A stretch of DNA of 64,000 nt, from assembly GCF_001942255.1 (NCBI RefSeq), contig NZ_MKKC01000069.1:1-64000 (forward strand). The letters are read 5' to 3'. A model generated the notes under the pieces. That model was given only the letters and a program-made list of their open reading frames with translations, was not told the origin of the DNA and searched no databases. Of the stretch, positions 36,728 to 45,793 are shown piece after piece (within the stretch, counting starts at the first letter, position 1; every line of letters starts with the position of its first letter). The position numbers and the translations under genes were made by a program. The DNA is from Nocardiopsis sp. CNR-923 (lineage in GTDB: Bacteria; Actinomycetota; Actinomycetes; Streptosporangiales; Streptosporangiaceae).

Positions 36728-38143
36728 GTGCTCCGGCGCCTGCTCGCCCTGCTGCTCCCGGCCGTGTTCGTCCTGGTCGCGGCGGTCGCGGTGCCCATCG
36801 GCGGGGTGATCGCCCAGCAGCGCACCCAGGGCGTGTACGTGGACCTGCTGGCGGACGCGGGACGGTTCGCCGCGCTGGCCAGAACGGCGCTGGAGACCGA
36901 CCGGCCCGACGCCCTCACCCAGGAGATGGCCCGTTACGAGGACCTGTACGGCGTCCCGGCCTCGATCGTCGCCCCGGACGGGCGGGTGGTCGGCGGTTCG
37001 GGGAGTGTCGAACGGCTGGAGGGCGTGATCGCGGGGGTGACGACGCGGACGGGCGTCACGGCCGCCATGGCGGGTGCGCGTCCGGAGCCGCCCGGCGCGG
37101 TCTGGCCCTGGACGACCGCGCCGATGGTCGTGGCCGAGCCGATCGGCCGGGACAGCGAGGTCGTCGGAGTGGTGGTGCTGGTCGCCCCGACGAAGCGGCT
37201 GGCCTCGGACGTGCGCACCGCGTGGGGCTGGATCGCCCTGGCCAGCCTGGTGCCGTTGGCCCTGCTGACCGCGTCGGCGCCGCCGTTGTCCCGGTGGGTG
37301 CTGCGGCCGATCCGCCGCCTGGACGCCGCCACCACCGCGGTCGCCTCGGGCGACCTCGACGTGCGCGTCGACGCGGCGGGCGGACCGCCCGAACTGCGGC
37401 GGCTGACGGAGTCGTTCAACACGATGGTGGAGGTCGTGCGGCGTGCCTTGGACCGACAGCGCGCATTCGTCTCCGAGGCCTCCCACCAGCTGCGCAACCC
37501 CCTGGCGAGTCTGCGGCTGTCGGTGGAGAACCTCGCTCCGCATCTGAGCGGCCCCGAGGCACGGGAGGCGCACGAGGTCGCGGTCGACGAGGCCACGCAC
37601 ATGCACCGCACGCTGAACTCGCTGCTCGCCGCCACCCGCCTGGAGAGCGTGACGGGCACGGAGGCGGTCGAGCTGGGGCAGGTGCTGGGCACGCGCGTGG
37701 ACCGGTGGCGGGCACTGTGCGGGGCGCGCGGGTTCGTCCTGGCCGCGGACGTGCCGGAGGGGGTGTGGGTGCGGGCCCCGGCGGGCGGTCTGGGCAGCAT
37801 CCTCGACGAGTTGGTCAGCAACGCGTTCCGGCTGTCGGGGGGAACGCGGATCGAGGTGCGGGTGCGGGCCGGGCGTGCAGGGTCGGGGGAGGGGGACCGG
37901 GTGCGGATCGGGGTGTTCGACGACGGCGTCGGGCTGACGGAGCAGGAGCGCAGATCGGCGGTGGACCGGTTCTGGCGGTCGTCGCGGCACCAGAACGTGG
38001 AGGGCACCGGCATGGGGTTGGCGATCGTCGCGGACCTGGCCCGGGAGGCGGGTGGGGAGTTCCTGCTGGAGGAGGGGTTGGCGGAGGGCGACCGGCCAGG
38101 CTTGGCCGCGGTCCTCGCGCTTCCGGGGGCGTCGCCGGAGTAG
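36728..38143 (+). CDS. sensor histidine kinase
   Basis: A 471-residue membrane kinase. Two transmembrane segments (about 5-28 and 163-185) enclose an extracytoplasmic sensor domain of about 130 residues; a HAMP domain follows, then the phosphoacceptor His253 in SEASHQLRNPLASLR and the ATPase boxes SILDELVSNAFRLSGG, FDDGVGL and GTGMGLAIV. The start is GTG 36728. The N-terminal architecture is similar to TctE-type tricarboxylate sensors; that assignment is inference. Confidence 0.92.
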   Translation: MLRRLLALLLPAVFVLVAAVAVPIGGVIAQQRTQGVYVDLLADAGRFAALARTALETDRPDALTQEMARYEDLYGVPASIVAPDGRVVGGSGSVERLEGVIAGVTTRTGVTAAMAGARPEPPGAVWPWTTAPMVVAEPIGRDSEVVGVVVLVAPTKRLASDVRTAWGWIALASLVPLALLTASAPPLSRWVLRPIRRLDAATTAVASGDLDVRVDAAGGPPELRRLTESFNTMVEVVRRALDRQRAFVSEASHQLRNPLASLRLSVENLAPHLSGPEAREAHEVAVDEATHMHRTLNSLLAATRLESVTGTEAVELGQVLGTRVDRWRALCGARGFVLAADVPEGVWVRAPAGGLGSILDELVSNAFRLSGGTRIEVRVRAGRAGSGEGDRVRIGVFDDGVGLTEQERRSAVDRFWRSSRHQNVEGTGMGLAIVADLAREAGGEFLLEEGLAEGDRPGLAAVLALPGASPE

Positions 38144-38225
38144 GAGCCCGCCCGGAAGGGGACTCGTGCCTGGAGGAGGGCGCAGAGAGGGTCGCGCGCC
38201 GTCGCGGCGGCGGTGACGGTCGTGC

Positions 38226-39170
38226 TCAGATCGGCTTGTTGTCGCGGAACCAGCGCTCGGCCCCCGGGTGCAGGGGGACGTCCCCGGTCGAGATCCCGGT
38301 ACGGACGTTGATCTGGGCCGCCTCCGGGCGGGTGGCCGCCAAGTGCGTGGAACGGGTGAACAGGGTGTCGGCGACCAGGTGGGCGAGGTCCTCGTCGAGG
38401 TCGTTCCGGCACAGGAGCAGGTTGGGGACGGACAGCGTCGGCGTCGTGGGCACGCCCTCGTAGGTGGTGGCGGGGATCGAGGCGGGGAAGTACGCCTCGG
38501 GGTGGGCCTGCGCCAACGCGTCGGCGGCTTCGCTCAGATCGATCAGGCGCACGGTGCGGCGCAGTGCCAGGCTCGCGATGGCCGGTGTCGGGATTCCCGT
38601 CAGCGAGAGCATGGCGTCCAGCTCGCCCCGGCTCAGCAGGTCGGCGGAGTCGGCCTGGTTCACCAGGACGGCGTCCACGGTCAGCCCGTAGGCGTCGGCG
38701 ATCCGGGTGGTCGTGAACTCGGTGCCGGAGTCGGATGCGCCCAGGGACACCCGCAGCCCTTCCAGGTCGGCGAGCTCCCGCACGGGAGAGTCGGCCATGA
38801 CGAGCAGGTGCAGAAAGCTGTCGTAGACGCGCCCGATCGCGGACAACCCCTCGGACTCGGTCACCTCCTCCGCCGTCACCAGGTCCAGGTTGGCCAGCCC
38901 CAGTTGTGCCTGCCCGGACGCGAGCAGCCGCACGTTGTCCAGCGACGCGCCGCTCTCCACGGACCGGACATCGGTCCCTGGCATCCGCTCGTCCAGGACG
39001 TCGGCCAGAGCCCCGCCGATCTCCCGGTACACCGCGCCGGGCGGTCCGGTCGCGATCACCAACTCCGGAGGTGCGGGCACGTCCCCGTGTCCGCACGCGG
39101 TGAGTCCGCCGACGACGGCGGCAGTCGCGCCGACCAGCACGCTGCGCCGGTCCGGTCCCCTCGCTCGCAT
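38226..39170 (-). CDS. TAXI-family (TRAP-type) solute-binding lipoprotein
   Basis: A 314-residue binding protein. The N-terminus has RRSVLVG, a Tat-like motif, and lipobox LTAC with Cys26, so it is probably a Tat-exported lipoprotein. The mature part has LVIATGPPGAVYREIGGALA, the TAXI hallmark, and SGQAQLGLANLDLV. TAXI proteins normally deliver substrates to a fused 4TM-12TM TRAP permease, which is missing here. It lies convergent with the histidine kinase and divergent from the SLC13 transporter, so it may serve sensing rather than transport. Confidence 0.86.
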   Translation of the reverse strand: MRARGPDRRSVLVGATAAVVGGLTACGHGDVPAPPELVIATGPPGAVYREIGGALADVLDERMPGTDVRSVESGASLDNVRLLASGQAQLGLANLDLVTAEEVTESEGLSAIGRVYDSFLHLLVMADSPVRELADLEGLRVSLGASDSGTEFTTTRIADAYGLTVDAVLVNQADSADLLSRGELDAMLSLTGIPTPAIASLALRRTVRLIDLSEAADALAQAHPEAYFPASIPATTYEGVPTTPTLSVPNLLLCRNDLDEDLAHLVADTLFTRSTHLAATRPEAAQINVRTGISTGDVPLHPGAERWFRDNKPI

Positions 39171-39574
39171 ATCCGCAGCCTAGACCCGGGACGTACGCCA
39201 CGGGCACGTGCTCCGCCGTGCGACGTCCCGACGCGACGCCACCCGGGCCCGTCGCGCGGGACGGCGGAGCGCGCGGAATGGGGCACGGGGCACACTCCTA
39301 CGCCTGCGGCGCACTCCCCAAACCCGCGAGCGGTGCGGGCACACACGAGGCACCGATGACGGCGCGTCCGACCTCGGGGGCACACGGTGCCGCAATGTCA
39401 GGGGAATCCCAACTCTTCCCCGCGCGGATTGCGGGGCAACCGCCCACGTGACCACCATCACTCCACCACGACCGTGTCATCACGGGGAAACCGCGAGCGA
39501 CGCCGCCGCTCCAGGTTTCGCCCGGCGGGTGCCCGGCATCGACCGTCACCCCTCGCCCGCACAGGAGGAACACC
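39171..39574. other. promoter region between the TAXI and SLC13 genes
   Basis: About 400 bp without a credible gene. It must hold the divergent promoters of both genes. I see no strong palindrome. GGAGGAAC at the right end is the ribosome binding site of the SLC13 gene. Confidence 0.4.
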
Positions 39575-41185
39575 ATGGTCACCGACGACCCCGGCGCCGG
39601 CGCGCGCGACAGCGCGCCCGTCCCCCGGGAATCCGCCCCCCGGGATTCCGTCTCCCCGGACAAGGACCGCGCCGGCGGCGACCGCGACGTCAACCCCCTT
39701 GCGCGCGGGATCGGGCTCATCCTCGGGCCGGTGCTCGGTCTGCTGACCTTCTTCCTGCTCCCCGACATGCCGCTACCGCTGCCCGACGGCGGGGGCATGG
39801 GCGACCCGGCGGTCAACGGCCGTCTGGTCGCGGCCGTCACCGTGTTCATCGCGACCTGGTGGGCAACCGAGGCCATTCCGATCCCCGTCACCTCGCTGCT
39901 GCCCCTGGTGGCCTTCCCGGTCCTCATCGACGGCGTGGCCGTGGGCGACGTCGCGCCGTCCTACGGCTCGCCGACCATCTTCCTGTTCATGGGCGGGTTC
40001 ATGCTCGCCCTGGCCATGCAGCGGTGGAACCTGCACAAGCGCATCGCGCTGACCATCGTGTCCAAGGTCGGCTCCAACACCGTCGGGCTCGTCGGCGGGT
40101 TCATGGCGGCGACCGCGTTCATCTCCATGTGGGTCTCCAACACGGCCACGACCGTGATGATGCTGCCGGTCGGACTGTCGGTCATCGCCCTGATCACACA
40201 GTTCCGGGGCGGTAGGACGGACGCGAACTTCGCCACCGCGCTCATGCTCGGGATCGCCTACTCCGCCTCGATCGGCTCGGTCGCCACGCTGATCGGCACG
40301 CCGCCCAACGTGCTGATGGTCGCGTACCTGTCCGAGTTCCACGACATCACCATCGGGTTCGGCCAGTGGATGATCGTCGGCCTTCCGATCGCCGCCGTCT
40401 TCCTCCTCCTCGCCTGGATCCTGCTGGCCCGCCTGATCTTCCGGCCGAGCGTCCAACGGATCGAGGGCGCCCAGGACCTGATCCGCGAGGAGCTGCGCGC
40501 GATGGGCCCCGTCTCGCGGCCGGAGAAGCTGGTCCTGGCCGTGTTCGTCACGGCGGCGACGGCCTGGATCTTCGTGCCGATGCTGGCCGGGAACGAGGTC
40601 GTCGGCGGCGCGCTGCCGTGGCTCGGCAGCATCACCGATCCCGTTGTCGCCATGGCCGTGGCGGTCGCGCTCTTCCTCATCCCGGCGGACCGGACCACGC
40701 GCCTGTTGGACTGGGACACCGCGGTCACCCTGCCGTGGGGCATCCTGCTGCTGTTCGGCGGCGGCATCGCGATCTCCGGCCAGTTCACCGCGTCCGGCCT
40801 GAGCGCCTGGATCGGCGGCCAGGTCTCCGCGCTCGGCGGAGTGCCGGTCTGGGTGCTCGTTCTGGCCGTCACCGCGATCGTGCTGATGCTGACCGAACTC
40901 ACCAGCAACACCGCCACCACGTCGACCTTCCTGCCGGTCCTGGGCGGTGTCGCCGCCGGGCTCGACGTCGACGTCCTGGTCCTGGTGGTCCCGGCGGTCC
41001 TGGCCGCGTCGATGGCGTTCATGCTGCCGGTGGCCACGCCGCCCAACGCCATCGCCTTCGGGTCGGGCTACGTGAACATCAACCAGATGATGCGCGGCGG
41101 CGTGTTCCTCAACCTCGCGGCGCTGTTCGTCATCCTGCTCGGGATGTACGCGCTCGCCGGCTGGGCGCTGCGGATCCCGTTGTAG
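39575..41185 (+). CDS. SLC13/DASS-family anion transporter
   Basis: A 536-residue secondary transporter of the divalent anion:sodium symporter group, whose members carry di- and tricarboxylates or sulfate. After about 45 disordered residues come 12 or so hydrophobic segments. Signature sequences include ATWWATEAIPIPVTSLLPLV, the SNTATTVMMLP motif of repeat 1, ASIGSVATLIGTPPN and, in repeat 2, LTSNTATTSTFLPVL and MLPVATPPNAIAFGSG. ATG 39575 follows CAGGAGGAAC. A hairpin terminator lies downstream. Confidence 0.92.
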   Translation: MVTDDPGAGARDSAPVPRESAPRDSVSPDKDRAGGDRDVNPLARGIGLILGPVLGLLTFFLLPDMPLPLPDGGGMGDPAVNGRLVAAVTVFIATWWATEAIPIPVTSLLPLVAFPVLIDGVAVGDVAPSYGSPTIFLFMGGFMLALAMQRWNLHKRIALTIVSKVGSNTVGLVGGFMAATAFISMWVSNTATTVMMLPVGLSVIALITQFRGGRTDANFATALMLGIAYSASIGSVATLIGTPPNVLMVAYLSEFHDITIGFGQWMIVGLPIAAVFLLLAWILLARLIFRPSVQRIEGAQDLIREELRAMGPVSRPEKLVLAVFVTAATAWIFVPMLAGNEVVGGALPWLGSITDPVVAMAVAVALFLIPADRTTRLLDWDTAVTLPWGILLLFGGGIAISGQFTASGLSAWIGGQVSALGGVPVWVLVLAVTAIVLMLTELTSNTATTSTFLPVLGGVAAGLDVDVLVLVVPAVLAASMAFMLPVATPPNAIAFGSGYVNINQMMRGGVFLNLAALFVILLGMYALAGWALRIPL

Positions 41186-41347
41186 GGCTGCTCGGAGCTC
41201 TCTCCCCACAGGGTCGGGCGCGCGTCCCGGGGTGACCCGCCCCACCGGGGCACCCAATCCGCCGGAACGCCCCTGACCCGAGGCGGCCTGGCCGGACGGT
41301 GCTCCCGTGGCTCTCACGGTCCGTTCGGACCAGGCCGCCCGTTCCCG

Positions 41348-41379
41348 GGGCCGTGCACGGTGAACGCCGTGCACGGCCC
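41348..41379 (+). terminator. terminator after the SLC13 gene
   Basis: GGGCCGTGCACGG (41348-41360) pairs with CCGTGCACGGCCC (41367-41379) over TGAACG and is followed by TTTC. Confidence 0.82.
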
Positions 41380-41400
41380 TTTCGCGTGTACGGGACCGGA

Positions 41401-41446
41401 GATATTCCTTGACACGAATATTCTTCTTGAGGAATACTTCTGGGCA
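41401..41446 (+). promoter_or_regulatory. leaderless promoter with overlapping palindromic operator
   Basis: A perfect -35 TTGACA (41409-41414) is followed after 17-18 bp by GAATAC/AATACT (41432-41438). The ATG lies 8-13 bp after that, where transcription should begin, so the mRNA is probably leaderless. GATATTC (41401-41407) and GAATATTC (41416-41423) flank the -35 box as an inverted repeat, with GAATACTTC following; they are a likely ArsR operator for autoregulation. Confidence 0.7.
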
Positions 41447-42317
41447 TGGACGAACTCCTCGCGGCACTGGCCGACCCGGCCCGGTGGCGGCTCGTGCACC
41501 TGCTGGCCGAGCGGCCCCGGTCGGTCGCGTCCTCGCCCGGCTCGCCGGGGCGCGCCAGCCGCAGACCACCAAACACCTGCAGACCCTGGAGCGCGCCGGA
41601 GTCGTCACCTCCCAGCGCACCGGTCAGCGCCGCGTCTACGCGCTTCGCCCCGGTCCACTGCGGGACCTGGCGGCCGCGCTCGGGCGGCTCGCCGACGCCA
41701 CGGAGCGGGCCGAGGGCCCCCAGGCCGTCTTCGACCGCTACGGGCTCAGCATGGGCACCGAGCGGCTCGCGGCCGAGGAGGGGGCGGGGTGGGCCGACGG
41801 GCGCTCGTTCGGGTTCCACCGCGCCCTGGCGGGAGACTCGGAGACGGTCTGGCGCCACCTCACCGAGGCGTCCCTGCTCGCCCGGTGGTGGACGCCCGAG
41901 AGCCTGCGCACCTCCGAACTCGTCTTCGAGGCGCGTCCGGGCGGTCGGATCCTCCAGGAGTACCGCGAGGCCGAGGACACCGACGGCTCCGAGCCGGTCG
42001 TCGGGCGCGCGGAGGGGGTCGTCGAGGAGGCGGCCCCCGGTGAGCGCCTCGTCTACCGGCTCTCGCCCCTGCTGCCCGACGGCGGCCCCGCCTTCACCGC
42101 CCACGTCGCCATCACGCTCCGACCCACCGGGGCCGGGACCGATCTCGACGTCGGCTACCTGATCACCGACAGCACGGTCGAGTCCGCCGACTTCGTCGCC
42201 GGCATCGAGATCGGCTTCGGCCAGAGCCTCGACCAGCTCGCGGCGCGCATCGCCGCGGACGCGCCCGACACCGGCAGCACTGCCAGCACCGACAGGAGAA
42301 GCTCATGGGACGACTGA
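41446..42317 (+). CDS. ArsR-type regulator fused to an SRPBCC/AHSA1 domain (frame broken at 41528)
   Basis: About 290 residues after repair. The N-terminal winged helix reads MDELLAALADPARWRLVHLL and, after the break, QPQTTKHLQTLERAGVVTSQ. The C-terminal domain is an AHSA1-like START fold: FHRALAGDSETVWRHLTEAS, LLARWWTPESL and AHVAITLRPTGAGTDLDV. The first frame would end in unrelated sequence; one base added after 41528 joins the halves. Fusions of this kind couple a ligand-binding cavity to DNA binding. The stop region overlaps the next gene by 13 bp. Confidence 0.82.
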
Positions 42318-42885
42318 TCATCAACACCGCCATGACCGTCAACGGCGCCTTCGAGGCGCCGGTACCCGCGTCGAGCGGTGGGTGGCTGGTCACCGACCCC
42401 GACAGCATGCGGGCCTCGTTGGAGATGTGGCGGGCGGCCGACGCCATGCTGCTCGGGCGCAGGACCTACGAGGGCCTGTCCACGGTGTGGCCCGAACTCG
42501 CGGGCGTTCCGGGGTTCGGGGCGTACGCGGCGCGGATGAACGGCATGCCCAAGTACGTCGCGTCCCGAACGCTGCGCGCGCCGCTGGAGTGGAACGCCAC
42601 CCTGCTCGACGGAGACCTCGCCGACGCCGTGAGGGCGCTCAAGGAGGAACACGACGGCGACATCGTCCATCCCGCCGCCGGTGAACTCGCCCGCGACCTG
42701 ATCGCCCACGGTCTGGTCGACGAGTTCTGGTTCACCGTCAGCCCGTACCTGTGGGCGACCGGGCCGCGGATCCTCGACGGCATCGGACCCGTCCGGCTGG
42801 AGTTCACCGCGCGACGACCTTCCCCTCGGGCGTGGTCCGCCTCTGCTACCGGCCCGCCCCGGACGGCGCGTCCTCAGCCGGATGA
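42305..42885 (+). CDS. dihydrofolate-reductase-like (RibD C-terminal) protein (frame broken at 42810)
   Basis: About 193 residues after repair. It starts MGRLIINTAMTVNGAFEAPV and contains WRAADAMLLGRRTYEGLSTV and IVHPAAGELARDLIAHGLVD, features of the RibD-C/DHFR-like NADPH-dependent reductase group. One base added after 42810 gives a natural end, TTTFPSGVVRLCYRPAPDG, stopping at 42885. AGGAG precedes ATG 42305, inside the end of the ArsR-SRPBCC gene. This pair (regulator plus DHFR-like protein) recurs in actinomycetes; the substrate is unknown. Confidence 0.83.
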
Positions 42886-42980
42886 CCGCCGGGGAGCCAT
42901 GCAACGCGGGGGCACGGGATCTCGTCTGAGGGGGAGCGGGGCGGTGCGCCGCCGAACTTCGCAAATTGGACAATGGGGAC

Positions 42981-43736
42981 ATGACCCACTGGCTCCTGCG
43001 CAACGGTTTCACGAGCTTGCTCACTCTGCTGTTCGGTCTCGGGATCGTCGCGCTCCCCACCCTCGCGGTCGCCGCGATCGCCCCGGACGGCACCGCCGAC
43101 CTGGAGGACTACCGGGCGGCGGGGCCGTGTTCCTCGGCCCCGGCCGGGCCCTCCGACTGCCTGTGGACGGTGGAGCTCACCGTGTCGGATGTCCACCTGG
43201 ACGACCGCGGCACCAGGAGCCCGTCGTACACCACGGTCCTGACGGACGCGCGCGGCGGCACGTGGGAGTCCTCCTACGGCGACCGGGGTCCCGTCGTCCA
43301 CCGGCTCGACGTGGGAGACCGGGTCACCGGTACCGTCTGGCGAGGCGAGCTGACCGAGATCGCGTTCGAGGACCGGACCCAGGCGACCAGGGACGCCCCG
43401 GCCGACCTGCGCACGCGGGTCCTCATCGGCGCGCTGGTCAGCGTCCCCAGCGGCCTCCTCTTGGCGGCCACGAGCCTGTGGCGGCTGGCCCGCCTTCACG
43501 AACCCGAGCCGACCGAGGGGATGGGCGCGACGCTGGGCCTCTCCGGCACGCTGATCGCCATCGCGTGCCTCGCCCTGGTGCTGACCAGCCGCCTGGGTGA
43601 GAACCTCTGGGCGGTCCTGGCCGTCTGGCTGCCGCTGAGCGCGCTGGCGGCGTTCGGGTTCCGCCTCTCCGTCACTCGCAGGCGGGCCAGGACGGCCGAG
43701 GGCGTCGAGGGCGCGGACGGATCCGCTGCGCCCTAG
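42981..43736 (+). CDS. membrane protein of unknown function
   Basis: A 251-residue protein. A signal-like helix (FTSLLTLLFGLGIVALPTLA) leads to an external beta-rich domain of about 120 residues with a Cys pair (GPCSSAPAGPSDCLW) likely forming a disulfide. Three further membrane helices follow (LIGALVSVPSGLLLAA, LSGTLIAIACLALVLTS, LWAVLAVWLPLSALAAF). ATG 42981 is chosen; TTG 42966 is possible. The 3' end overlaps the convergent TetR gene by 4 bp. I do not recognise a characterised family. Confidence 0.7.
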   Translation: MTHWLLRNGFTSLLTLLFGLGIVALPTLAVAAIAPDGTADLEDYRAAGPCSSAPAGPSDCLWTVELTVSDVHLDDRGTRSPSYTTVLTDARGGTWESSYGDRGPVVHRLDVGDRVTGTVWRGELTEIAFEDRTQATRDAPADLRTRVLIGALVSVPSGLLLAATSLWRLARLHEPEPTEGMGATLGLSGTLIAIACLALVLTSRLGENLWAVLAVWLPLSALAAFGFRLSVTRRRARTAEGVEGADGSAAP

Positions 43737-44308
43737 ACCGGGGTGTGCCGCAGCGCGGCCTCCACGCGGACGACCAGGTCCCGGGCGAAGGACTCCTCCT
43801 CCTGGCGCCGGAAGATGTACAGCCACGCGAACACCGGCCCGAGGATCAGTGAGTGGGCCAGGTCGCGCTCCGGTGGCGCCTCGATCTCGCCCCGCGCGAC
43901 CGCCCGGTCCAGGGCGGCCCGCACACACGCCCGCTCCCGGGCGAGGAAGGTCTCCTCGAACCGGTCGGCCAGGGCCGGATCGCTCAGGAAGTCCGAGATC
44001 AGACCGGGGGCGGCGGCCCGGGCGGTCGGGGCGCCCAGCGAGTCCAGGATCTCCCGGACGAGTGCGGTCAGGTCGGCGGTGAGCGACCCCCCGTCGGGCG
44101 GCGGCTCCAGGTCCACGTCGTGGACGGCGGCGGCGAAGACCAGTTCGTGCTTGGAGGCGTACCGGCGGTAGATGGCCGCCTTGCCCACCCCGGCCGCCGC
44201 CGCGACGGCGTCCACCGTGAGCCGCGAGTAGCCCTGCTCGGCGAGCACCCCCCTGGTCGCGGCCAGGATGGCCTGGTCGACCCGTTCGTCCCTGGGGCGG
44301 CCCACCAT
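43733..44308 (-). CDS. TetR-family repressor of the DUF6463 gene
   Basis: A 191-residue TetR protein: VDQAILAATRGVLAEQGYSR, LTVDAVAAAAGVGKAAIYRR form the HTH, and the C-terminal half is TetR_C type (FEETFLARERACVRAALDRA). Its start codon lies at the stop of the DUF6463 gene (44308), so the two are coupled and the repressor probably controls its own operon. The promoter region has repeated GGAACGA words (44788-44805) that could be the operator. Confidence 0.88.
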   Translation of the reverse strand: MVGRPRDERVDQAILAATRGVLAEQGYSRLTVDAVAAAAGVGKAAIYRRYASKHELVFAAAVHDVDLEPPPDGGSLTADLTALVREILDSLGAPTARAAAPGLISDFLSDPALADRFEETFLARERACVRAALDRAVARGEIEAPPERDLAHSLILGPVFAWLYIFRRQEEESFARDLVVRVEAALRHTPV

Positions 44309-44772
44309 CAGAGCGCCGCCTCCGGCCGCACGCGGCCGTCGCCGCCCCGGGCCGCGCGCCGCGCCCTGACGATCAGCAGAACGGCGGGGATCCAGAGCAG
44401 GGGGAAGGGCGAGGGGAACATCGCCCCGGCCACCGTGCACCAGACGCCGAGCGTCCACGCGACGAAGGCCGGAGGGACGATCGCCCGCAGACCCATCCAC
44501 CGGATGATCAGGCCCAGCGTGGCCACCGGCACCCCGAAGGAACCGACGGTCAGCCAGAACGCCCCCAGGGACGGGGGCGGCTCGGCCAGGCTCCCGCCGA
44601 TCGCCCACAGCGTGCCGGTGAACCAGCCGGGGACGTGGGTCGTGGTCAGGAGGAGGCCGATCACGGTGTGGGCGACACCGAGGACCGTGACGCACCATCC
44701 GGCGACCACGACCGGGCGCAGCGGTGCGGCGGCGTCGGGGGCGGCCGCGCGCTCGGAACGGGTGGAGGCCAT
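44308..44772 (-). CDS. DUF6463-family membrane protein
   Basis: A 154-residue protein with four predicted transmembrane segments. VAGWCVTVLGVAHTVIGLLL and GSFGVPVATLGLIIRWMGLR are characteristic. AAGGAG precedes ATG 44772. These proteins commonly sit with TetR regulators and resemble small transport or stress proteins; the function is unknown. Confidence 0.77.
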   Translation of the reverse strand: MASTRSERAAAPDAAAPLRPVVVAGWCVTVLGVAHTVIGLLLTTTHVPGWFTGTLWAIGGSLAEPPPSLGAFWLTVGSFGVPVATLGLIIRWMGLRAIVPPAFVAWTLGVWCTVAGAMFPSPFPLLWIPAVLLIVRARRAARGGDGRVRPEAAL

Positions 44773-44983
44773 GGCGACTCCTTTATGGAACGATCAGTTT
44801 CGGAACGACTTGTCTCGTAATATGCCACGCCGCAGAAAGTCCTCCCACCCGACCCCCCGTCAACGCCGCCGCCCCGCCCGACCAGGCGCGAAGCGGGGCG
44901 AAACACGGGGAAACACCGGCTTCACGCCGCGACGCGGCCCCCGAAGCACGGCCTTCCTGCCGTCGGGCCCCATGGACACACCG

Positions 44984-45150
44984 ATGTATACACGGCCCGA
45001 CCAGAGGAGCGACGGAACGGCCACCTCGCGTCGCGACCGGGTCTACGCCCTCATGCGCGAGGAGTTCCACGCCGCCCTCTCCCAGGCCTCCGGCAACCGC
45101 GCCCTCACCGAGTCCCTGGTCCCCCGTCAACCAGCGCGTCCGCGCGACAC
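44984..45150 (+). pseudogene. GntR-family regulator with the middle deleted
   Basis: The frame starts MYTRPDQRSDGTATSRRDRV then YALMREE, the approach to a GntR winged helix, and continues at once with FHAALSQASGNRALTESLVP, the core of an FCD effector domain. About 110 residues, including the DNA-recognition helix, are missing between REE and FHAAL. A TATACA palindrome overlaps the start (44986-44993), consistent with autoregulation in the intact ancestor. In this position it would have controlled the urea-degradation genes downstream. Confidence 0.62.
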
Positions 45151-45313
45151 GGTCGAGGAGGGCCAGCCGATCGTCCGGCTGGAGGCGATGAAGCCGGAGG
45201 TCGTGGTCCGGGCGCCCCGCGCGGGTACGGTCTCCGGCATCCAGGTCGCACCCGGACAGCACCTCGACCCGGGGCGCGCCATGGCCGTCATCACGCAGGG
45301 AGGAGCCTCCTGA
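45150..45313 (+). pseudogene. C-terminal biotin-carrier remnant of urea carboxylase
   Basis: DTVEEGQPIVRLEAMKPEVV then VRAPRAGTVSGIQVAPGQHL and AMAVITQGGAS-stop form a biotinyl-lipoyl carrier domain with the biotinylated Lys in EAMK. The spelling is that of urea carboxylase, a protein of about 1200 residues; everything before the carrier domain is gone. The stop adjoins the allophanate hydrolase start, the usual gene order. Confidence 0.68.
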
Positions 45314-45748
45314 TGCCCACCCGCACCGAACGCGTCCACGACGCCTACCGGAGGATCGCCGAGGCTGACCGGCCCGAGGTCTGGATCACCCCGCGCCCCG
45401 AAGCGGACCTGCTCGTGGCGGCGAAGGCGGTCGAGGACCGGCTCGCGGCCGGGGAGGAACTGCCGCTGGCGGGGACGGTCGTCGCGGTCAAGGACAACAT
45501 CGACGTGGCGGGTCTGCCGACCACGGCGGCCTGCCCGGAGTTCGCGTACACCCCGGAGACGAGCGCGACCGCCGTCCGGCGGCTGGTGGACGCTGGCGCG
45601 CTCGTGCTCGGCAAGACCAACCTGGACCAGTTCGCCACGGGGCTTTTCGGTGGTGGGGTTCGGCTGCGAACCATCCGCCGCCGAGGGCACGGAGGACATC
45701 AGCCGCCACGGCGGGTGGCTTGCCTACCGGGCGTCCCTGGAGGGCTGA
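45313..45748 (+). pseudogene. allophanate hydrolase remnant, N- and C-terminal ends only
   Basis: The first 110 or so residues are a clear amidase-signature start: LPLAGTVVAVKDNIDVAGLP with the catalytic Lys, then PETSATAVRRLVDAGALVLG and KTNLDQFATGL. The next expected motif, the GGSSSGS Ser-cisSer region, is absent. In another frame, from about 45655, the sequence reads SVVGFGCEPSAAEGTEDISR then HGGWLAYRASLEG-stop, the end of AtzF-type allophanate hydrolase. About 400 residues are missing between the two ends, so the product cannot be active. Confidence 0.72.
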
Positions 45749-45761
45749 GTCAGGCGAGGAG

Positions 45762-45793
45762 CCCCCGTTCGTCGCGCGACGAACGGGGGTTTT
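45762..45793 (+). terminator. intrinsic terminator after the urea remnant
   Basis: CCCCCGTTCGTC (45762-45773) pairs with GACGAACGGGGG (45778-45789) around GCGC and is followed by TTTT. Confidence 0.9.
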
